From contig JAQFVV010000056.1 of NCBI GenBank assembly GCA_028023455.1, forward strand, positions 5,233,717-5,297,716: a DNA stretch of 64,000 nt, written 5' to 3'. Both the position numbers and the translations under genes were made by a program. Source of the stretch: Epiperipatus broadwayi (taxonomy: Eukaryota > Onychophora > Udeonychophora > Euonychophora > Peripatidae). The notes under the pieces were generated by a model. The model was not told the DNA's origin, did not search any database, and saw nothing but the letters and a program-made list of their open reading frames with translations. Positions within the stretch are counted from its first letter, which is position 1. Each line of letters starts with the position of its first letter. This document shows positions 49,356-58,766 of this stretch, piece after piece.

Positions 49356-49810
49356 CAAGAAATATTAAAAAGTGATTGCCAAAATGACAAACAATCCAAA
49401 ACACCCTTAACAAAACTTCTCAAGATATTATAGACTATCTAGTGCCTTGCCTTCCACCTACAGATGCGAAAATAAATGTCACTGCTAACCAAAAACCAGG
49501 CAGACCGTGAAGCAAACGAAGCAGAAAAATGCAGCAGTGCCTATTGATCTCAATGAAGATGATATGCCCCAGACATTAGATCATAAAAAAAAATAAAAAA
49601 AGCAAATATGAGTTCAATGGATACTGAGTTTGAATACACTTCAGATGAAGACCTTAGCACCAATAAAAAAGCAAATGTGCAAAAATTGTCACAGGAGGGA
49701 GGAAGTAGAACCTCCAGACATAAAAATTCTTTGTCATAATTTGTACAAGTTATTTAATCTATATAAAATTACAATCTATCTACTGCAACATGTGTGTTCT
49801 ACTTTTATTG

Positions 49811-50530
49811 AGTGAAAGTGTAATGAAAATAAAAATAGCGTCATTAAACATCCATGGATTAAACTCACTGGAAAAAAACTATCAATTAGTAAAATGGCTT
49901 GAAATTATACAGCCTCATTTGAAGGGCTACTTGAAACAAAAATTTATAATAAATCTCAGATTAATCCATCTAACTATCATAATAATCAAGGATACTCAGC
50001 ATTTTCCCAAGCATCATTCTCACCCTCAGCAGGAACAGGAGTAGTAGTAATGAAAACCTGCCCCTTCTATTCATTCAAAATAATATGTATAGATGCACAC
50101 ATATTAATTATAACCTTATATGATAAAACAGTTACATTGAATGTAGCATTTGTTTATTTACCTCCAAATCATACAGCAATTAATAAAGTCATTCAAATTA
50201 TAAATTCCAAAATAGCATCCTCATCACATCCATTAATTTTACTTGGTGATTTCAACATGTCATACAATGGGTTTATCACAAAATGGTTGCACTTACTAGC
50301 CATACCACTCATGAGTGGGGAAGGCTATCTCCCACAGAATTCAGTAACATTTAATAATGGCAGGTTTTCATCATTAATTGACCTGGTCTTCTACTCACCA
50401 GTGTTACATCACATGATCAGCCTAACAATAAAAAACTCATCATTATCAAATCATTCTGCAATTATTGTTTCACTAAAGAATGATTTTATACACAGATCAA
50501 TAACATCTATTGGAAACACAATTAGAGTGC
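49811..50530 (+). pseudogene. LINE-B ORF2 endonuclease (frameshifted)
   Basis: Starts with MKIKIASLNIHGLNSLEKNY, the typical beginning of the apurinic-type endonuclease, in the frame ending at 50044. The next frame (50050-50664) supplies VAFVYLPPNHTAI, LILLGDFNMSYNGF (GDFN), FSSLIDLVFYSP and LSNHSAIIV (SxH). All major blocks are present in order but spread over two frames, and the region between them is damaged. Equivalent to 15577-16446 of LINE-A. Confidence 0.75.
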
Positions 50531-50537
50531 TCTTTCC

Positions 50538-52562
50538 ATGTCGAGCCCCAGAATATTTATTCTCAGAAATATATATATCTTCAAACTTCAAGACATTGAA
50601 ATGGATCCAGTGCAAACATGGATTGCCTTTGTTAACATTATTTCATATACAATTGATGTCATAACAAGGGCTACCCCAGCCCCCTCAAGGCTTCTAGCTC
50701 TTGTAGATGAAACACACAAAAGAATCACAAACAGTACTACAAATAAACAAGGCTGCTCAAATGTGATTGCCCTGAAGAAACTTTATCAATCAGTTTCTGA
50801 AGAACTTGGAGAATACCTGGCAATTAAAAAAAGAAAACTCTTTTTGACACAGACACACACATGGTCCAGACACTATATTCGCTGGGCACTGGGACAAAAG
50901 CCATCAACTCACATACCGACAGCAATTAAAATACAAGAAGATATAATTTCTGGTTACAACATGTTGCAACCTCTCTATGCACATTTCAAATCCAAACTTC
51001 AAGAGAAGAAAAAATTCAATCCTGCACCATTTTTTCTCAGTGAGCCAGAAGAAGATACAGTATTTATTCCCAAAGACTTTATTCAAAAATTAGCATCAAC
51101 ACCAAACTCTAGTCACCCAGGAATGCATGGTATATCTTGCTTTGTATTCAAGCATTTAGAAAAATTTACTGCACAGTATCTATGTAATCTAGCAAACTTT
51201 CTAACAAAAAAAGTCCATCATATACATGGATCAAAACACATGAAAAAATAACCACACTAAACAATCTAAGCCCCATATCAATGAGCTCTCTGGGAATCAA
51301 ACTGCTGGAGTCAATCATTAAAGACAAAATAAAACCCTATATTATACCTACATTATCTAAAATGCAGTTTGCTAAGAAAGGTTCATCTACAATGCAAGCA
51401 GCCTTTCTATTCAAAACAGTTATTGATTCTGTCAGAAATAATAAAAAATATAGTCCAGTCGTAATCCAACTGGATATAAAATCAGCATTTGATATTTTTC
51501 CAGTTGAACTTCTTGTTGAAGCATTAGCAGACACAACAATACCAAGATCCTTAATATATTTAATCACCAATCTTCTATTAAGTAGAGAAATACATATTAC
51601 ACTTAATGGTAAGAATTCCCCCTCTTTTGTACCTTACTGTTCAATTCCACAAGGTTCACCACTAAGTGCTCTTTTTTTTACTTTCTACATCAATCCTGAA
51701 TATGATAGAAAAAGAATTATCAGGCATATACATACCTGGTCTGAAAGCAAAATCTCCTGTATTGCCTACATGGATGATGTCTCAATTTTTTTAACTTCTA
51801 AAAAACAGATCCCAACTATATTGAAAATTCTTAATTCATACACTAACAAATACAAGCTGGAGTTTAACATGGATAAATCTTCTGTGTGGTCAATATATAC
51901 AGGACAATTTCACACACAACATTTTAAATGAAAACCCATGCAACCTAGAAATGCATCGACAAATACAAGACAAAATTAAAACTAAAATAGAAAACATAAT
52001 TGATTCACTTTCAAAATATTATCTTTCATTGTATTCAAAAGTATCCCTGTTTAATCTATTAATTATGACTCGGATCACATACTATTCTCCAATAATACTA
52101 TACACTAAATCTTTTACTAGTAAAATAAACTCATTATGTAGAAAGTTGCTATGGGGAAAAAAGATTGTTTCAGTTTCACTAAAATGTATTCAAGCTTCTC
52201 TAATACAAAATGGCTTAGGACTACATTCAATACATATTTTTAACATTCAAAAGACATTAAATCATATTTCTGCATGTTCTTATTTATTTCCATTCATGAA
52301 AGTGTTCTTCAAGATTACTCCAACAGATAAACCACCACCAGCCAGTGGATATTGAAAAACCTTGCTTATACTAATTCTTAACATTCCAAACATTACTTAT
52401 TCACAACCTCAATATAAGTTTAAATATTGTGATGTATACCAGATAACTTGCTTTCCCCTAAATGATAAAAGACCAATTTTAAACATTAACAATAGACAAC
52501 TAACCCGAAAATTTAAATTCTGGTCATTAGAACCAAATATTATGATTTTCTACTCAAATTAA
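50538..52562 (+). pseudogene. LINE-B ORF2 reverse transcriptase (frameshifted)
   Basis: Pieces at 50538-51251 (linker, with WSRHYIRWALGQ), 51281-51931 (palm), 51951-52355 and 52362-52562 (thumb). The palm holds QFAKKGSSTMQA, VVIQLDIKSAFD, CSIPQGSPLSALFFTFYINP and AYMDDVSIF, so all catalytic aspartates are intact. Breaks lie near 51250, 51931 and 52355, where frames change or stops occur. A segment between the INP block and YMDD is shorter than in LINE-A. Confidence 0.8.
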
Positions 52563-52982
52563 ATCTTGAAGCACTGCCAACATTATACTTTTGTAGATAT
52601 AGAAGGCATTACATAAATACAGAAGACATATGCTGGTTATGTCATAAAGAGACTGAGACACAAGAACATTTTCTTTTTACCTGCCCCGCATTTGATAATA
52701 TTTGCTCATCCATCCCCTCATTGTGCAAACAAAGAAATTGTGACCTTCAAACTTTTACAATCATTTGTCAAAGGTAGCTACCCATATATTCAAGCAAGTA
52801 CTTTTATATTATTTACACTATGGTGCACAAGATGCTCCTTCATGTACAACAATAATCCACAAAGACATCCAAACACATTCTGGAAGAAGATGGAACAGCT
52901 CTGCTTAAGGGATGAAAAAATTGTATCCCAAAAGATCTACACAGCCACCTGGTCTATATTACAACAGCGCTCAAAATTATAG
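52563..52982 (+). pseudogene. LINE-B ORF2 C-terminal domain
   Basis: Around 52630-52690 the sequence reads CWLCHKETETQEHFLFTCPAF, matching CPMCGKQEETMDHILFHC of LINE-A. A 96-codon frame (52692-52982) then gives FTLWCTRCSFMYNNNPQRHP and ends TWSILQQRSKL, parallel to the LINE-A end IQTWDQLKI. A frameshift separates the two parts. Confidence 0.65.
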
Positions 52983-53224
52983 TGGAAAAAAGACTAAGAG
53001 CCTTACCATTGTACAAAACTAATTGGATGTATATATATATTTTTTTTAAAAAAAAATGTAAACTCAAATTTGTAAACCATATGCATATCCTTTGTCTTTG
53101 TTGCCCCCCTCTCCCAAATTTACAATTTTCAACTTATTTATACTAACTTCAATTTATCTGCATGTGGTAAAATAGTTATAAATGTAACCTTTTTCTTGTT
53201 ATATTCAATAAAATCCTTTTGAAA

Positions 53225-53237
53225 GATGATGATGATG

Positions 53238-53320
<83 letters not shown>
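53225..53320. repeat. (GAT)n(AAT)n tail of LINE-B
   Basis: About five GAT units followed by roughly 27 AAT units directly after the TTTTGAAA 3' terminus of LINE-B. The minus-strand polyisoleucine ORF across it is an artefact. Confidence 0.9.
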
Positions 53321-53321
<1 letters not shown>

Positions 53322-53684
53322 GTATGTCCTAGGAAAATTATACAATGTGGAGAACTAGAACTGACAGAGTGAACTTTAATCACAAACTTACAGCTCTTGA
53401 ATTGCCATCTTATTGCTGCACTAAACTGCACAGTACATATGATTAAAGGCTAAACATTTCAATTATTATAGACCTATTGCAGAATAAAGATATTTTCAAA
53501 TTTATTCCAATATTTTGGATCCATAGCTTTCCTTTTCACATATTTCTATAGCAAATACACCCAGGTCTCGTTTTATGCAGATTTATTTAATGCGATTTTG
53601 AAGTTATGCGATTCATGATTCTTCTTAATATCTTTGTATGCGGTTTTCTTTTATGCAATAAAAATTATTCGATCAGAAGTGAGC

Positions 53685-53763
53685 TCCGATAATGCGCTAT
53701 TACTTTAAATATTATAAATTTCAGCTTTCACATCATATTTAAAGTAATAGCCATTATCGGAGT
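53685..53763. repeat. Inverted repeat inside the pogo-like element
   Basis: CTCCGATAATGCGCTATTAC and onward to TTTAAATAT is matched in reverse by ATATTTAAAGTAATAGCCAT and onward to TATCGGAG. The arms are about 28 bp with a single one-base bulge, and the loop is about 24 bases. Confidence 0.88.
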
Positions 53764-54055
53764 TTGACTTTCATCTAATAATTTCAATATTTTCAGCACT
53801 TTTATAATAGTACTGTAATAGATTTTATGTAATAAAGAAGTTCATAATTCACTTAAAATCAGAATTTCCCCATTTTATATACACGCATTAAATTTTACAA
53901 GACTATAATGTAAATCTGTTCAAATGTTATAGATGAAAAATACTATGTTTGTTATTGTTTTTGCATTTTAAATCACGTTCAATTTTTGCTTTTTATAAAA
54001 CGAATAATCAATTAATCATTTAGTGTCCACAAGTTTATTTTTAAAAGGTGAATAA

Positions 54056-54263
54056 CAGCGGTGGGCACAATTAAATTTAACAATTAAAATCTGATTTTTA
54101 ATTGTAATTAACAATTTAAAAATTATGTAACGTGATCTGAAATTAATTTGATGTGAAACGATGAAATTTGATTTTTAAACGGAATTGAAAATTAAAAAAT
54201 TAAAGACAAAAATAAGAATTTAATTTTTAATTGTTAGTTTTAATTAAATTTTGCCCAACAGTG
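54056..54263. mobile_element. hAT-like MITE nested in the pogo-like element
   Basis: Ends are CAGCGGTGGGCACAATT and, reversed, CACTGTTGGGCAAAATT, 13 of 17 identical. Inverted similarity continues inward (AACAATTAAAA). The flanking 8-bp sequences GTGAATAA (54048-54055) and GTGAGTCA (54264-54271) agree at six positions, fitting an aged hAT target duplication. At 208 bp it has no coding capacity; the 69-codon ORF at 54231-54440 crossing its right end is chance. Confidence 0.72.
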
Positions 54264-54395
54264 GTGAGTCAGTGTCTTTTTATTATCGTTAAGTCTAAGT
54301 TATTAAATTTTAAACTTTTAGTTTACTCTAACGGAGAAAAAAAAACACCCATGAAAATGAATTTCTTTGGAAACAAAAATTTCAATTTTAGATCG

Positions 54396-54495
54396 CTTAG
54401 CGAAATGGGAAGGATCAATAGCGATTGGAAAACATTTTAGTTGTATTTCCTCTTGACTTCGTTTAAGGAGAAGCTACAGTACATCACATCACATC
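54396..54495 (+). mobile_element. LINE-F 3' tail fragment
   Basis: Ends CTTGACTTCGTTTAAGGAGA and then ACATCACATCACATC, nearly the same as the 3' end of LINE-F copy 1 (CTTGACTTTGTTTAAGGAGA, ACATCACATCACAT). Only about 100 bp precede the tail, so this is either a severely 5'-truncated LINE-F or a SINE using a LINE-F tail. Confidence 0.65.
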
Positions 54496-54856
54496 TTATG
54501 AATTTGATATCTCAAATAGCAATAATGATAAAATACCACACATGTATGAAAAAAATGTAAATTACGCATAAAAATATATTGTTTTGAATAAAATTAAATA
54601 TTGTAGTTAATAAAAAAAGTAAAAAAAGTTTGTCTTGTATCAATTTTTTTCAAATTTGAAATTTTTTATTAGTCATATTTTATTTTCTTATTTTTTTTAA
54701 TGCGAATTTTAAAGTAATTTTACGTTGTTGCTTTGCTTTTATGCGATTTTTGGAAAATTACAGTCCGTACCTCCCATTTTTCAAGGTAAGTTACATCTAT
54801 TTTTGTGCACATTTTCTGAGGAACCTATCTATCGCATAAAACGAGACACAGATGTA

Positions 54857-55957
54857 CCTTAAAATCTTTTAGAATTCTATTTAGAATTGAGTTTTTTATT
54901 GCCATTTTTTTAGAAATATATTGATCCCAACTTCATTTGAACTCTTAATTCTCTCACTAATATTAATGGAATTTGTTTGTTTTTCATATGTATTTTGCTT
55001 TTTACTGATTAATTTTAATTTATCATTCTTGTAATTATCTGTGGCCTTTTTCTATGCATCTGGATGCTGTCTCTATACTTGTTTACCAATAAGTAAATGT
55101 TAATGGAATATACTTATAAAAATAACTTTGTTGTTATTTTTCATACACATATTATATTTCATCATTATGCTGTTATTATTAATAAATTTGTCCATGAAAT
55201 CAATCTGTAATTGTTTATGCCATAAAACCCCATTGAATTTTTGGTTGTTGTTTTATTTTATATTTATTTTATCTGACAGCTCTTAAAATGGCATTTTTTC
55301 ACCCAACTCTGAAGAATTATTTGAGAAAGCAACTGCATAATCTACAAAATTCACATGGTTTAAATAATATTCATTTGCATTTCTACCACCTTAGTTTTCA
55401 ATTTTAATTTATAATGTATTTTATATAAATTCCTTCTGTAAAACATTTTAGAGAAATAGTAATTGAAAATCACCTGTCATATATTTACCAATAGTAATCT
55501 TAATATAGTGATCTAAGCATATTCTTGCTGCATTTTAAAAAAATTTCCCCAAACTTTATAAAAATATTATCTTTGTATATAATAATACTAATTGTACCCA
55601 TGCTTTGCTGATGTTAATATTATAAAGGAATAAAATGCAAAATGTAACTGTTTCTATATCTTATATATTTATATACATAAAATAATAAATACATAAGTTA
55701 TCAAAAGCAATATTGCAACAAAAAATATATAACATTTTACAATCAATTATACTACTGAATTTGTTAAACTTTTAGAATTTTAATTTAAATATATTTTTCA
55801 TATGATAAACTAATTTTTGAAAATGACTGTGACATTTTAATATGGTGGTATTTTGTTCTTCTCCCATTTGCAAGTGAGAAATTAAATCCATGATACAAAT
55901 GAAATGTAACTATTTGATCTTTTCACATGATGATATTCGATTTTAAAATTCTTGGGT
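54857..55957. other. AT-rich spacer
   Basis: No ORF, transposon end or splice pair recognised. Confidence 0.55.
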
Positions 55958-56720
55958 ACCTATTGAGAATTTTTACAAGATTTATTTTTAAATATGCATA
56001 TATATATATATTTCAATATAAAATTTTAATTCTGAAAAATTCTATAGATGGCCAGAAAAACAAAAATTCAGCAAGATAAAAAACTTTAGTTCTGACCTAC
56101 ATCTGCCTTGATGAGTCACTCTTTTGTACTCTGACATCATCTAATGCTACTAATTTTTATGACACTGTTTGGAAAAAATAGTTTCAATGATCAAAAATGT
56201 GTTTACTTGTGAATTCATTACAATTCAAAATTCTTCTTATATAATAATTATTACAAATCAAAATATAAATTATTAACAATTTATTTTGAATAGAAATAAT
56301 TTATTTTAAAAAAGAGGAAGTTATATTTTTGGATAATGCAAATTTGCCCTGAAGATTTTTACAAGCTTAGTTACTACATAATGAATGCAATTAGTAAAAA
56401 AATAATCTGAAAATATTGTAATATTATAAAAAATATTTAAAAATTTTAAACTTTTACTGAATAATTCATTAGATTTAAGAGAAATAAATATTTATTCATT
56501 CACATTTTAAAAACAAATATTATATAATGAAGATTTTATTGATTTTGGAAAATGAAAATAATCTTTTTAGAAATGATGATGTATGAAGCTTTTTATTTTA
56601 ATTACAAATTCATTTTTTTAATATTTTTAGAAATAAAATGTGAATATTTAGAATTTATTTAAATTGTAAACCAAAGATCTATCAAATGAAGTCAAATTTA
56701 TTATTTTTTTCTAAGTAATA
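55958..56720 (+). repeat. Diverged interspersed repeat, contiguous copy
   Basis: Aligns with 2285-2480 and then with 3770-4330 at the left end of the window, in the same orientation, but without the roughly 1.3 kb that separates those two parts there. Landmarks include GAAAATGAAAATAATCTTTT and ATCAAATGAAGTCAAATTTA. Ends not defined. Confidence 0.45.
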
Positions 56721-57235
56721 ATAGTTTAATCTTAAATTCAGTACTAAACATGAAAAATGACAACTTGTGAAAGAGTTTTTAATTAATTTAAAATATATTT
56801 ATGAAATCAAATTTCACCTCACTTCACCAAAAACGATAATTCTCTCCATTATTGTAGAATGTATTTTAATATGCAGAGACCTACCCATTTAAAAAACATT
56901 TTAATATCTGTAATCTTTTATTCGGTATTGTTGGTTTTTTTTTTTTTTGCATTTTTATGAAGTCATTCAAGAATGCTTACAATTTTGATACATATTGCAA
57001 ATTACTAAAGTTTTTAAAACAATTAAGTACTATAAAGCAAAAATTCATAGCCTATGTGAAAAAAACAATAAAATCATGCAAGATTCATCAAGATTGGTGA
57101 AATATTTGTTGAGTTAGAAAACAAACAATAAACTTTCAAATCCAAAGCAAAATGTATGCTGAGACAACTTTTAAATCCAGCTTGTTCTATTAGTTAGTAT
57201 GAGTCTAATAAAAAATTCAAATAGCTTTATTTATT

Positions 57236-57326
57236 AGGGTTCATAAGAAGTTGGAGCACTGGGGTTAACTATGGATCTTAAGCAATAGAGTATGCCATTT
57301 TATCACTGCACTAGACCACTAGGGCT
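57236..57326 (-). mobile_element. Possible tRNA-like repeat
   Basis: On the minus strand CCCTAGTGGTCTAGTGCAGT resembles the 5' half of an Asp/Glu-type tRNA, followed by about 40 bases and AGTTAACCCC, which could be a decayed box B. There is no second copy in the window, and no acceptor stem is convincing. Confidence 0.25.
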
Positions 57327-58425
57327 TTAAAGTCTAATGCTTTTTCAGACTGATAAGTTTATAATTTTTAACTTTTTTCATATATTTTTAAAAATATCAA
57401 TATCATTTTTGCATTTAAAAAGCCATTTGGAATATACTCATAATTTAGGCGTTTTTATCTTTACCAATAATTTTTTATTTGCATTTTAAAAATATTTATC
57501 ATTGTTACATTTTTTCTTTAGAGATCTAATTGTATTTTTCCATTTTTTTCATTTACAGTGTGTAACATGTGACTTAACATTATTAATCTAAGAGCTTCTT
57601 TATTTATCTGTGCTTCAATTTCTTATACTTTTTGATAGATTTCTTTTATATGATTTATTTACCAACCTGTTCTTAACAATCACCTCATTTTTTTACTTAT
57701 TGCTAAAATAACTAATAATTTATCCCTGTACAAAGATGCTATTTTATATCTTCTAGATTTTTATTCTCTTTATTATCTTTTTTTTTTTTGGCTATTTCAT
57801 AATTATTAATATGTTTATGCTATTTCCTAATTAATTTTATTCAAATGTGAATTATTTCCAACCTTTTTTAATATTTTAAAATGATTTAAAATTTATCGAA
57901 GTATGTTTAAAAGTTATTACTGCTTTTTTTTCTTTTGAAATAGCATGTGCCTATCTCCCAATCGAAGACCATTTTCTGCGATGAATCTATTATGCATACT
58001 CATTATCTGCCAAACACATACTAAAATACAATTACCTCTGCTAACTTTTCATTTGAATGCTTCCAGGCTCTTGCTACTGTATATGTTTTAAAAAAAAAAA
58101 ATGGTGTAATTTTTAAAAAAAATCCGCATATTTATGTTTCTTCTCCTTTCTGATTCTATATTCAATTTTCTCCATTGCATTTTCATTTTTTTAACATTTT
58201 CCAATTCTAGTTTTAAAGTCTATGACAATTTTAAAATGTTTTGTTCTGAAAAATGCATTCTAAAACATACATGGAAAAGTCCTCTATTTTCCAACAGACT
58301 GATAGTTTATTGGGACCAAAACATGAATTCATTTGCATTTAGTACTCTTTCTATTATATCATCAATTCTCCTTTGTTCTTCCATTTATTTATAATATTTA
58401 CAACTACACTTGTATTCATGCTTAC
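57327..58425. other. AT-rich spacer
   Basis: No recognised feature. Just downstream (minus strand) of the exon candidate 58426-58518, the short frame MEEQRRIDDIIERVLNANEF (near 58330-58390) is open, but no splice signals connect it. Confidence 0.45.
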
Positions 58426-58518
58426 TTATGAAATAAATTTCATCTTTAATCTTTCTTAAAATGAGATGTTCTTTTTCCAGTTCTTGCAGTCTTTCTTCTT
58501 TCAAAGTGACTTTCAAAC
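58426..58518 (-). other. Candidate 93-base exon with coiled-coil-like sequence
   Basis: On the minus strand ACATTTGTTTTCCAG is a good acceptor, and the segment ends TTCATAA|GTAAGCATG. Beginning two bases into a codon it reads LKVTLKEERLQELEKEHL then ILRKIKDEIYFI, an amphipathic, charged pattern typical of coiled coils; other frames contain stops. Its phase joins the upstream candidate at 58739-58766, giving a serine at the junction. Function unknown. Confidence 0.3.
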
Positions 58519-58738
58519 CTGGAAAACAAATGTGAAATCTTGATCTAAAATCTAGATGATATCAGTATTTTTTACCTTTAATCACTAATTCTATTTTTAG
58601 ATGACTTTACAGTCTTTTAAAAATGATAAGTAAATATTCATACAAACGTGTAGCCTATGTTCACTTCTCTCACAAAAATACCGAATATTCACTCCTTAAA
58701 CTAGCATTTTGAGTGATGCATGTTGTTGAGCAACTTAC

Positions 58739-58766
58739 TTATGTTCATTGTAATAAGAGCATTCAT
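58739..58766 (-). other. Candidate 28-base exon
   Basis: On the minus strand CTTTTACTACGTGCAAG precedes ATGAATGCTCTTATTACAAT and eight more bases, then GTAAGTT. It could encode MNALITMNI and one base, in phase with 58426-58518. Too short for confidence. Confidence 0.2.

Larger units (their letters stand above)
48050..53320 (+). mobile_element. LINE-B: AT-rich L1/Tx1-like non-LTR retrotransposon, inactive
   Basis: A plus-strand relative of LINE-A with the same order: ORF1 with a (broken) zinc knuckle, endonuclease, reverse transcriptase, C-terminal CxxC/HxxxxC, then TTCAATAAAATCCTTTTGAA and a (GAT)n(AAT)n tail (53225-53320). Unlike LINE-A its codons are strongly AT-biased. Several frameshifts split ORF2. 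The 5' end is uncertain: similarity is clear from ORF1 at 48266, and the palindromic AAT tract marks the latest possible left border. No target duplication was found. Confidence 0.85.
53558..54854. mobile_element. pogo/Tigger-like non-autonomous DNA transposon with nested insertions
   Basis: The left end reads CACCCAGGTCTCGTTTTATG and the right end, reversed, CATCTGTGTCTCGTTTTATG: imperfect inverted repeats flanked by TA on both sides (53556-53557 and 54855-54856). The CTCGTTTTATGCG-type terminus and TA target are characteristic of pogo/Tigger elements. The interior has no transposase. It holds an internal hairpin (53685-53763), a hAT-like MITE (54056-54263) and a LINE-F tail (54396-54495), so without nested DNA it would be under 1 kb. 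Confidence 0.78.

Noticed and set aside
53138-53431. A 97-codon minus-strand ORF with polyisoleucine
   Set aside because: It crosses the (AAT)n tail of LINE-B; the repeat alone keeps the frame open.
54785-54800. A plus-strand splice donor CAAGGTAAGTT
   Set aside because: It is inside the right end of the pogo-like element, with no open exon before it.
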